From Clostridia bacterium (lineage in GTDB: Bacteria > Bacillota > UBA994 > PWPR01): a stretch of DNA of 5,112 nt. The translations under genes were made by a program, and so were the position numbers. The stretch is from contig PWPR01000168.1 of assembly GCA_003557085.1 (NCBI GenBank), positions 1 to 5,112 on the forward strand. The letters run 5' to 3'. Below the pieces are notes generated by a model that was not told where the DNA came from, searched no databases, and saw only the letters and a list, made by a program, of their open reading frames with translations. Below, piece after piece: positions 1 through 5,112 of this stretch (position 1 is the stretch's first letter; the number at the start of each line of letters is the position of its first letter).

Positions 1-786
1 AGATATAGCTACAGCTTTGATATTGGTGTTTCTAGTTCTTTCACTCAAATCACTTATCTTTGATGATTGCGTTATTTCTTTAGAAAAAGACTTAACTGTC
101 TTTATTCCTGATATGTTTTGCTCTATCCCAGATGTTAAACTAGCAATTTTTACTCTCACTTCTCTTTGTGCTTTTCTGATAACTTTGCCAATCAGTTTCG
201 TGCTAAAAAGAATAATAGGAATAGTTATTAAAAGAGTTAGCGCTAATCTAAGGTTTAGGACAAAGAGTGCAATTGATATTCCAGATAATGTAACAATATC
301 TGAAACAAAATATATAAAACCTTGCGATATAAGATTATATATTGTGTCTACATCATTCATAATCACAGATGTCATATCGCCAACTTGATGTTTATTATGA
401 TAATCAATATCTAACTTAATTAAATGATCATAAACTTGATTTCTCATCGAAAATAATGTCTTCTGTCCAATTTTTTGAGCCAAAAACATTTGCTTATATG
501 ATGACATCCATTGAATAAGTGCTAGAAATATATAAAGCATTATAGTTATTAGTAAGCCAGACATTTCTTTGGTAATAATATGATTGTCAATAACGTTTTT
601 TGTAATGATTGGTAAAACTACATGAGTTCCTGAAATAAATAAAGTTAAAAGCATAGCAATAACAAGCTCTTTCTTTTGATCTACTATATTATCTTTTAGA
701 ATTTTAAGAGCTTTCTTGTCAAGGTTCTTCAATTTAAAGTCTTTATTAACATCTGAGCTTAGTCTTCCTCCCATGCCGCCTCTCAT
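1..786 (-). CDS. ABC exporter half-transporter, second subunit (partial, N-terminal 262 residues)
   Basis: This reading frame is open from ATG 786 to the left edge with no stop, so only the membrane domain is visible and the ATPase domain lies outside the window. It starts with a Gly/Arg-rich segment (MRGGMGGRLSS) seen on many half-size exporters of heterodimeric pairs. Hydrophobic segments follow at about residues 41-62, 78-92, 150-175 and 176-196. The region after the second helix carries a weakened version of the usual GE-LxSRxxxD element (VGDMTS, then NDVDT, residues 135-148), in which the usual Arg is Val. ATG 786 is chosen because AGGGG lies 8 bases upstream; ATG 774 is a poorer alternative. 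One base separates it from the stop of the upstream exporter gene, which implies translational coupling and a heterodimer in the cytoplasmic membrane. The substrate is unknown. The family is clear from the membrane domain and context. Whether its ATP site is degenerate cannot be seen. Confidence 0.9.
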   Translation of the reverse strand, partial: MRGGMGGRLSSDVNKDFKLKNLDKKALKILKDNIVDQKKELVIAMLLTLFISGTHVVLPIITKNVIDNHIITKEMSGLLITIMLYIFLALIQWMSSYKQMFLAQKIGQKTLFSMRNQVYDHLIKLDIDYHNKHQVGDMTSVIMNDVDTIYNLISQGFIYFVSDIVTLSGISIALFVLNLRLALTLLITIPIILFSTKLIGKVIRKAQREVRVKIASLTSGIEQNISGIKTVKSFSKEITQSSKISDLSERTRNTNIKAVAIS

Positions 787-787
787 C

Positions 788-2527
788 TTACTCACCCCTC
801 ATATTAAAAACTTGGCTTTTGACAAAATCTCTGTATAAATCTAAGTTTTCATATAGATAATCATGACTGCCTATAGCTTTGATTGAACCATCAGCAATAT
901 ATGCGATTAAATCAGAATTCTCGATAGTCCAAAGCCTGTGAGCTATAGTTATAATTGTTCTGTTATGAAAAACATTTTTCAGAGAGTCATATAGTTCATC
1001 TTCTGTCTTTTTATCTAAATTCGAGGTAGGCTCATCTAGAATTAGTATTTTTGGATTAGTAATTAAGACTCTAGCTATGGATAATCTTTGCTTTTGCCCA
1101 CCAGATAATCGAACCCCTTTTTCTCCAATCTGAGTATTGATTCCTTTTGGCAAACTATTGATTAACTTACTTAGTATTGCTCCTTCAATAGCCTCATTTA
1201 CTTCATTAAGACTAGCATTTGGATTACCAAAGGTTATATTATCGAGTATTGTGCCATCAAAAATAAAAGGTTCTTGGCTCAAAAATCCAGTGTTTTCTCG
1301 TAGTTTTGTCAAACTTAGATCATTTAGTGATATCCCATCTATAGTTATTCTTCCTTTTTGAGGAGTGTAAAAGCCCATAATAAGATTAATTAAAGTAGAT
1401 TTTCCTGCTCCACTAGCGCCTACTAAAGCTATCGATTTTTCACTTGGAATATTCAATGATAAGTTATGGATAGCATCCTTTTCACTATTTTTATAAGAAA
1501 AACTAACATCTTCTAGCACGATATTACCCTTAAAGTCATCTAGCCAAGTACCTCCTTCAAGGTCTTCTTGATTTTCTTCAAGTATTTCAAAAACCCTACT
1601 GCCTGCTGCAATTGCTGTTATTGATGCACCCAACAACATGCCTGTTTGTCTTATAGGTCTAAGGAGTAGTCCCATAAATGTAAGAAATCCTATCAACATT
1701 CCTGGAGTTATAATATCGTTTATAGCTAAGTAACCACCCCATAGTAATGTAAACGCTGTTCCTAGAGCCATTAAGAAATGTACATATGGCAACCATAGGG
1801 CAGATATTTTGGCAGCCTCTATATTTTTATCAAGTAAATTATTAGCACCCTTTGAAAATCTAGTTGATTCATACTCCTCAGTTCCCAGAAGCTTAATTGT
1901 TTCTATGCCACTAAAGGTTTGCTGCACAGAGCTAGTCAACTTACCAAAGCTCTTTCTAATCTGCCCCATCACTGGTCTGACTTTAATAGAGTACTGATAC
2001 ATGGCGTGAATCATAAAAGGTAACAGCAAAATAAAAGCCAAAGACAATGAAGGTTGCCAAATAATCAAAACTATTAGAATACCTAATATTATTAAAATAT
2101 TGTTAATAATATTAACCATAGAAAAACCAAAAAAGTGTCCTAATAAGTCAGTGTCAGAAGTAACTCTACTAACTAGTTCACCAACTGGTTGTTCATCAAA
2201 AAAAGTAAAGCTCATATTATTAATATGTTTAATTGTCTTGGTTCTTAAATCATGAATTATTGTTTGCCCAGCCCTTTCAAGTATTATTCTTTGACTATAA
2301 TATAATACTCCTTTAATAAGAGTAGCTACTACGATTGTTAGAAAAACAAGAAATAGCATTTGTGAATCTATCACTGCAATACTATCAACAACCTCTTTAA
2401 TTAGAATAGGAGGCAAAAGAGTAAAAAATGTAGACATAATCAAAAGACCTAGACCTAAGCTCACTTTTTTCATATGTCCTTTGTATAATCTAAGTAGTGA
2501 TATGAAAGTATCCTTTTGTATCTTCAA
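788..2527 (-). CDS. ABC exporter half-transporter (multidrug/lipid type), membrane domain fused to ATPase domain
   Basis: This is a complete half-size ABC exporter of 579 residues from TTG 2527, the usual length for the family. An N-terminal membrane domain of about 300 residues has six predicted helices, and its coupling region carries GELVSR (residues 116-121). The ATPase domain starts near residue 333. It shows Walker A GASGAGKST (370-378), Q-loop Gln418, signature LSGGQ (474-478), Walker B ILILDEP with Asp498 and catalytic Glu499, D-loop SNLD and switch His530. All catalytic residues are present. In pairs such as LmrCD, BmrCD and TM287/288 one subunit often has a degenerate Walker B; if that holds here, this is the catalytically competent partner. 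ATG 2548 would add seven residues but has no ribosome site upstream and lies only about 11 bases from the predicted transcript start. AAGGAG at 2539-2544 instead serves TTG 2527. The divergent PadR gene suggests drug-inducible efflux. The substrate cannot be deduced. Confidence 0.93.
   Translation of the reverse strand: MKIQKDTFISLLRLYKGHMKKVSLGLGLLIMSTFFTLLPPILIKEVVDSIAVIDSQMLFLVFLTIVVATLIKGVLYYSQRIILERAGQTIIHDLRTKTIKHINNMSFTFFDEQPVGELVSRVTSDTDLLGHFFGFSMVNIINNILIILGILIVLIIWQPSLSLAFILLLPFMIHAMYQYSIKVRPVMGQIRKSFGKLTSSVQQTFSGIETIKLLGTEEYESTRFSKGANNLLDKNIEAAKISALWLPYVHFLMALGTAFTLLWGGYLAINDIITPGMLIGFLTFMGLLLRPIRQTGMLLGASITAIAAGSRVFEILEENQEDLEGGTWLDDFKGNIVLEDVSFSYKNSEKDAIHNLSLNIPSEKSIALVGASGAGKSTLINLIMGFYTPQKGRITIDGISLNDLSLTKLRENTGFLSQEPFIFDGTILDNITFGNPNASLNEVNEAIEGAILSKLINSLPKGINTQIGEKGVRLSGGQKQRLSIARVLITNPKILILDEPTSNLDKKTEDELYDSLKNVFHNRTIITIAHRLWTIENSDLIAYIADGSIKAIGSHDYLYENLDLYRDFVKSQVFNMRGE
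791..800 (-). promoter_or_regulatory. Ribosome binding site for the second exporter gene
   Basis: GAGGGGTGAG on the minus strand lies within the last codons of the first exporter gene. Its AGGGG core sits 8 bases before ATG 786. Together with the one-base gap between the genes, this favours coupled translation of the two subunits. Confidence 0.65.
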
Positions 2528-2538
2528 ATCCTTACACA

Positions 2539-2544
2539 CTCCTT
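2539..2544 (-). promoter_or_regulatory. Ribosome binding site that decides the exporter start
   Basis: On the minus strand AAGGAG lies 11 bases before TTG 2527. It falls inside codons 2-4 of the longer ATG 2548 reading, so it cannot serve that ATG. This argues for the TTG start. The 11-base spacing is slightly long but tolerated. Confidence 0.6.
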
Positions 2545-2548
2545 GCAT

Positions 2549-2569
2549 CTATATGTTATAATCATATAG
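2549..2569. promoter_or_regulatory. Candidate PadR operator: 21-bp interrupted palindrome
   Basis: CTATATG, seven bases, then CATATAG forms a perfect 7+7 inverted repeat. It lies between two divergent genes, covers the rightward extended -10 and overlaps the leftward -10 and probable start region. PadR dimers are known to bind AT-rich dyads with ATGT/ACAT-like half-sites, and this site is of that general kind. TCATAT recurs at 2584-2589, 22 bp (about two helical turns) from the copy at 2562-2567 and touching the leftward -35 box, so there may be a second half-site. That PadR binds here is inferred. Confidence 0.6.
2554..2562 (+). promoter_or_regulatory. Rightward extended -10 promoter for the PadR gene
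   Basis: TG-T-TATAAT is a perfect extended -10 element reading toward the PadR gene. It lies entirely within the 21-bp palindrome. No good -35 box is found 16-18 bases upstream, which extended -10 promoters can do without. The predicted start near 2569 gives a leader of about 80 bases before ATG 2652. Its location predicts autoregulation by whatever protein binds the palindrome. Confidence 0.5.
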
Positions 2570-2594
2570 TAGTAGAATATTGGTCATATGTCAA
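2566..2594 (-). promoter_or_regulatory. Leftward promoter for the ABC exporter pair
   Basis: On the minus strand a perfect -35 box TTGACA (2589-2594) is followed after 17 bases by TACTAT (2566-2571), which matches the sigma-A -10 consensus at four of six positions. Transcription would begin near 2559, about 30 bases before TTG 2527. The -10 box overlaps one arm of the 21-bp palindrome, so a repressor bound there should block it. The assignment comes from consensus matching only. Confidence 0.6.
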
Positions 2595-2626
2595 TAAATA
2601 CTGGAAAGGAGAGTATGATTTAGTCC

Positions 2627-2662
2627 ATGACAATATCATACAAGAAAAAAAATGAACAATAA
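2627..2662 (+). CDS. Possible leader micro-ORF overlapping the PadR start
   Basis: ATG 2627 opens an 11-codon frame (MTISYKKKNEQ) ending at TAA 2660-2662, which overlaps the first 11 bases of the PadR gene in another frame. The only good Shine-Dalgarno sequence nearby, AAAGGAGAG at 2605-2613, lies 13 bases before this ATG but 38 before the PadR ATG. Another ATG at 2615 is in the same frame and stops after two codons. The frame crosses an A8 run (2645-2652). It could couple translation to PadR, could shift frame into it, or could reflect a base error. It is too short to judge by coding character. Confidence 0.3.
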   Translation: MTISYKKKNEQ

Positions 2663-3008
2663 AAGCCATTTCAAGCAATGCAATTGTAATATCAAAGGAT
2701 TTATAAAGGCTAGTATCTTACTGATGCTTTCCAAGTCTGAATGCCATGGCTATACTCTGCAGAAGAACATAATTGAAAGCGGTCTAATTGACTCTGTTGA
2801 CATAGCATCGATATATAGGCATCTCACTGCACTAGAGAAGAAAAATTTTATTAGCTTCTCTTGGGAAGAATCTACAATAGGTCCAGATAAAAAAGTATAT
2901 GCTATTACTGCAAAAGGAAAAGATCTATTAAAAAACTTTGTTAAAGCTCTTAGTGACAAGAAAGAGAGACTTAATATGTTTTTGGACTTAGCTAGCAAAT
3001 ACGATTAA
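2652..3008 (+). CDS. PadR-family transcriptional regulator with N-terminal Cys-x-Cys
   Basis: This is a 118-residue PadR-type winged-helix regulator, a small one-domain form. Family marks in order are a first helix (FIKASILLML, 17-26), HGYTLQ (32-37), the recognition-helix region SIYRHLTALEKKNFI (53-67), and the wing GPDKKVYAIT followed by KG (77-89). A C-terminal helix, probably for dimerisation, follows at about 90-116. Cys10 and Cys12 (QCNCN) precede the domain. From memory, a PadR subgroup carries a similar N-terminal CxC and a GPxKKxY wing; the role of the cysteines is not known to me. The gene diverges from the exporter genes, as expected of a local drug-responsive repressor; LmrR controlling LmrCD is the best-known parallel. 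The start has no ribosome site of its own, and an in-frame TGA at 2628-2630 with no start codon in between excludes upstream alternatives. The effector is unknown. Confidence 0.9.
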   Translation: MNNKSHFKQCNCNIKGFIKASILLMLSKSECHGYTLQKNIIESGLIDSVDIASIYRHLTALEKKNFISFSWEESTIGPDKKVYAITAKGKDLLKNFVKALSDKKERLNMFLDLASKYD

Positions 3009-3056
3009 ACTTGCACCTCTGATTTCTTTTTTCATGATTTGAAGCTTCTAGTGAAC

Positions 3057-3123
3057 TTATCTTCATTTTGCTCTAGATAAATAATCTAAATCTCTTGACA
3101 GATAATTAAACTCTCTGTTATCT
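3057..3123. repeat. Four hexamers TTATCT/AGATAA in two inverted pairs (candidate operator)
   Basis: TTATCT at 3057-3062 and AGATAA at 3075-3080 form one pair. AGATAA at 3100-3105 and TTATCT at 3118-3123 form a second pair in the opposite orientation. Both pairs have exactly 12 bases between the hexamers. The second pair brackets the spacer of the predicted permease promoter, touching the -35 and overlapping the -10. A separate perfect dyad, TAGAT-N5-ATCTA, occupies 3074-3088. The hexamer also occurs in scattered single copies elsewhere in this AT-rich window, so the spacing is the stronger signal. The binding protein is unknown. Confidence 0.4.
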
Positions 3124-3124
3124 T
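3095..3124 (+). promoter_or_regulatory. Promoter for the permease/CBS operon
   Basis: A perfect TTGACA (3095-3100) is followed after 18 bases by TATCTT (3119-3124), preceded by TG at 3116-3117, which makes an extended -10. Transcription would start near 3131. No convincing Rho-independent terminator separates this region from the PadR gene, so some read-through is possible. The rest of the 197-bp gap holds no gene that I can recognise. Confidence 0.55.
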
Positions 3125-3155
3125 ATTTTTATTAATTGTATATAGATCTTATAGA

Positions 3156-3172
3156 GAGGAAGTGGTTTTATT
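3156..3172 (+). promoter_or_regulatory. Ribosome binding site pointing to a possible ATT start at 3170
   Basis: GAGGA (3156-3160) is the only good Shine-Dalgarno match in the leader. It lies 9 bases before an in-frame ATT at 3170-3172 but 45 bases before ATG 3206. No ATG, GTG or TTG lies in the permease frame between 3158 and 3205. ATT would add 12 residues (IKTLNIFTDDKE). ATT initiation is rare but known, as in infC. Confidence 0.35.
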
Positions 3173-3205
3173 AAGACACTAAATATATTTACAGATGATA
3201 AAGAA

Positions 3206-4582
3206 ATGCTCAAAGGCTTTCTTTGGATAATTCTATCTGTACTTATCGGCTTTATAATTTGGAGCTTTCCCACACCCGAAGGTCTAACAATTGAAGGTCA
3301 TAAATTTTTAGCTTTACTTGCTAGTTTGATTGTACTTTTCGTAAAAGAAATGATTCCCCTCCCTATAACAATGGCTGCTGCAGCCTCTTTTATCGTTCTA
3401 CTAAATATATCAGAAATTAATTTTGTTTTCTCAGCATTTGCTGATCCAGTTGTATTCTTCGTACTTGGCTGTTTAATGCTTGCGAATATAGCCGATCATG
3501 TAGGATTAACTAATCGGCTCGGAAATTTTTTACTTAAGCACTGTGGAAACAATGTTGTCACTTATTCTTTCTTTTCTTGCCTCTTATTTGGCTTAGCGTC
3601 TGCTTTTATGCATGATGTATCTTCAGTTACCATTGGTTTAATATCGCTTTTGCCGTTGATGCGAGCAGCTGATATAAGACCTGGCAGTAACACAGGCAAG
3701 TTTTTAGTAATATCAATGGCATTTTGCTGTAGTGCTGGTGGGATGGGCACTTTAGTCGGAGGAGGCAGGAATATGGTTGCAGTGACTTTCCTGCAAGATA
3801 TTACGGGAACTACCTTGTCATTTTTTGATTGGATGATTCATGCGCTTCCTCCTGCGATAGCAATAATACCTATTATCTGGTTTACACTTTATCTCTATTT
3901 CAAACCTGATAAAACAGCAACTTTTCCAACAGATATAACTAAAGATAGTAAGAGTATCCCCTTTAATAGAGATGAGAAATGGACTTTAGTTGTTATACTT
4001 CCTGTTTTTACTCTCTTTTTAACTGCTCGAGTGCATGGTCTTCACTATGCAGTGATAACGCTTCTTGCTGTTTTTGCTCTTGCTGCATTGGGCATAGTAA
4101 ATTGGGATAAGATGAATGATGAGGTTTCTTGGGCAGTGGCACTGCTGATATTTGGTGGTGGAATAGTGATTGGTCGCGTTATGCAAGATACTGGAGCAGC
4201 AGGATTTATTGCTGACTCTATCTACCCTATCTTTGAAGGTAGAAGCTGGTTTACTATTTTCTTATTAGTAGGCATATTAGGCTCAATCTTCTCGCAAGTT
4301 ATGGCTAATGTTGCTTCTGCTTCACTAATTTTGCCTATTACTTTACCTATTGCACTACAAATGGGAATAAATCCAGCTATTATTGCTTTAAGTTTAGGTA
4401 TGTTTACATCTTTTGCTTATCTTTTAGTAATAGGCTGCCCCCCAAATGCTATTGCATTTGGTTTTGGATACTTTACAACTACAGATCTTTTAAAAGCAGG
4501 TTTTGTTACACAAATAGTTGCAACTATAGCCCTAGCTTTGATATCATTAGGGTGGTGGCATGTACTAGGTATTTTAATATAA
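3206..4582 (+). CDS. DASS/SLC13-type (IT superfamily) anion permease with divergent substrate motifs
   Basis: This is a 458-residue polytopic membrane protein with the two-repeat layout of divalent anion:Na+ symporters. Recognisable features are PTPEGLT after the first helix (22-28), a first re-entrant region FMHDVSSVT ending in LLP (134-150), GGMGTLVGGGRN (178-189), a central loop at about 232-258, and SWAVALLIFGGG (308-319). The second repeat has MANVASASLILP (366-377) and CPPNAIAFGFG (411-421). Canonical members carry Ser-Asn-Thr in both re-entrant hairpins and a GTPPN-like element after the first. Here the hairpins read DVSSVT and ANV, and the first-half element is GGGRN. Substrate and coupling ion therefore cannot be transferred from dicarboxylate or sulfate carriers. 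The length is normal and no frameshift is seen. ATG 3206 has no ribosome site, and translation may begin at ATT 3170. It is probably cotranscribed with the CBS protein just downstream. Confidence 0.85.
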   Translation: MLKGFLWIILSVLIGFIIWSFPTPEGLTIEGHKFLALLASLIVLFVKEMIPLPITMAAAASFIVLLNISEINFVFSAFADPVVFFVLGCLMLANIADHVGLTNRLGNFLLKHCGNNVVTYSFFSCLLFGLASAFMHDVSSVTIGLISLLPLMRAADIRPGSNTGKFLVISMAFCCSAGGMGTLVGGGRNMVAVTFLQDITGTTLSFFDWMIHALPPAIAIIPIIWFTLYLYFKPDKTATFPTDITKDSKSIPFNRDEKWTLVVILPVFTLFLTARVHGLHYAVITLLAVFALAALGIVNWDKMNDEVSWAVALLIFGGGIVIGRVMQDTGAAGFIADSIYPIFEGRSWFTIFLLVGILGSIFSQVMANVASASLILPITLPIALQMGINPAIIALSLGMFTSFAYLLVIGCPPNAIAFGFGYFTTTDLLKAGFVTQIVATIALALISLGWWHVLGILI

Positions 4583-4599
4583 TTTAGGGAGTGAATGCT

Positions 4600-5106
4600 T
4601 TGCTTAGTACTAAAGTTTCTGAGATTATGCGTTCTATAGATAATATGAAGGTAGTCCATATAGATGATTGCCTTAAAGACATTGTAAAAACATTTATTGA
4701 AGAAAATACAGGAGAAGTAGTCTCTAAGATTCTAGCAATAAGTGATGGTTCAAAGCTAATTGGGATCTTAAGCGTTGGCGATGTATTAAAGAATGCAAAG
4801 GGCTTAATGAAAACATTTTCTAAAGAAGAAATTAGGAAAATGAGCTCTCTTACTATGTACGGACAACGCGAAAAAATTAAGAAAATAGAAAATCAAATTG
4901 TTACAGGATGTGACCTCAAAGTAAGTGATATCATGTGTGAGAGAACCATGAAGTTAACCCCTGAGGATACTATATCCTTGGCTTTTGACTATCTACTTGA
5001 GAGCAATCTTAGAGTATTACCTGTTTATAACTCTGAAAAGAAAGCTATTGGCATTATTAGAGATGTCGATTTGCTTGAGTGCATAACAGACTTTATAAAT
5101 AATTAA
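4600..5106 (+). CDS. Two-CBS-domain protein, probable regulator of the adjacent permease
   Basis: This is a small soluble protein made of a CBS pair (Bateman module) and nothing else: 168 residues from TTG 4600, or 171 from GTG 4591. Numbered from TTG, CBS1 spans about 5-67 (VSEIM, then LIGILSVGDVL) and CBS2 about 107-165 (VSDIM, then AIGIIRDVDLL), joined by a charged helical linker (about 68-106) that is longer than usual. Such pairs commonly bind adenine nucleotides or S-adenosylmethionine and control enzymes or transporters; no catalytic domain is present. TTG is preferred because AGGGAG (4586-4591) lies 8 bases before it and overlaps the GTG. The start is 17 bases after the permease stop with no terminator between, so the two are very probably one transcript. 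The likely job is nucleotide-dependent gating of the permease; direct contact is inferred. The stop is followed by only six bases of window. Confidence 0.88.
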   Translation: MLSTKVSEIMRSIDNMKVVHIDDCLKDIVKTFIEENTGEVVSKILAISDGSKLIGILSVGDVLKNAKGLMKTFSKEEIRKMSSLTMYGQREKIKKIENQIVTGCDLKVSDIMCERTMKLTPEDTISLAFDYLLESNLRVLPVYNSEKKAIGIIRDVDLLECITDFINN

Positions 5107-5112
5107 ACAAAG

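Noticed and set aside
17..388. Plus-strand open frame of 123 codons at the left edge
   Set aside because: It lies antisense to the second exporter subunit, whose minus-strand frame is continuous and gives clear ABC membrane-domain sequence. The plus-strand product is a hydrophobic mirror of it with no family marks.
2528..2548. ATG 2548 as the exporter start
   Set aside because: It has no upstream ribosome site, sits about 11 bases from the predicted transcript start and has the Shine-Dalgarno sequence inside its own first codons. TTG 2527 fits better, though ATG 2548 is not excluded.
2750..2998. Minus-strand open frame of 82 codons over the PadR gene
   Set aside because: It is fully covered by the well-supported PadR frame and has no recognisable motif.
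3014..3060. Possible Rho-independent terminator after PadR (GAAGCTTC palindrome at 3041-3048 and a nearby T run)
   Set aside because: The palindrome has no loop, and the T run lies before it rather than after. The only other stem (TTCA-N5-TGAA) is four weak pairs.
3686..3703. SNTGKF in the permease as the family SNT motif
   Set aside because: Residues 161-166 lie in the loop after the first re-entrant hairpin, following RPG, and not in the hairpin tip where the functional SNT occurs. The match looks like coincidence.
4417..4659. Minus-strand open frame of 80 codons across the permease/CBS junction
   Set aside because: It overlaps two clear plus-strand genes and has no recognisable domain.
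1..5112. CRISPR array, toxin-antitoxin pair, phage or insertion-sequence remnants, tRNA or riboswitch
   Set aside because: No regularly spaced long repeats, integrase or transposase motifs, terminal inverted repeats or tRNA-like folds were seen, and the two intergenic gaps are short and show no recognisable aptamer.

Overview
The window is AT-rich (by eye about two thirds A+T) and tightly packed, with purine-rich Shine-Dalgarno sites, probable TTG starts and Bacillota-type protein families. It reads as chromosomal DNA of a low-GC Gram-positive bacterium, probably a clostridium-like anaerobe. The genus cannot be fixed from the sequence. No rRNA, tRNA, insertion sequence, CRISPR array or prophage gene is visible.

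Left block (1 to about 3008): an efflux unit. Two half-size ABC exporter genes run leftward. The upstream one (788-2527) is complete and has a fully consensus ATPase site. The second (786 to the left edge) starts one base after the first stops and shows only its membrane-domain part. Divergent from them is a PadR-family repressor gene (2652-3008) with an N-terminal Cys-x-Cys. The 124 bp between them holds a leftward promoter, a rightward extended -10 and a 21-bp interrupted palindrome overlapping both. The simplest reading is a PadR-controlled heterodimeric multidrug exporter of the LmrCD/BmrCD type, with the repressor also controlling itself. The PadR start lacks a ribosome binding site and follows an A8 run joined to a short upstream reading frame, so its translation looks unusual.

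Right block (3009-5112): a transport operon running rightward. A 197-bp intergenic region carries a promoter and four copies of the hexamer TTATCT/AGATAA arranged as two inverted pairs with identical 12-bp spacers. It leads into a DASS/SLC13-type permease (3206-4582) that lacks both canonical SNT motifs. Seventeen bases after its stop is the probable TTG start of a two-CBS-domain protein (4600-5106), probably a nucleotide-sensing regulator of the transporter. The permease's good Shine-Dalgarno site fits an in-frame ATT codon at 3170 better than the ATG at 3206.

The gene families are familiar. The novelty lies in the regulatory details (palindrome, hexamer array, PadR leader, non-ATG starts) and in the divergent substrate-site motifs of the permease. 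I see no clear case for an entirely new system.
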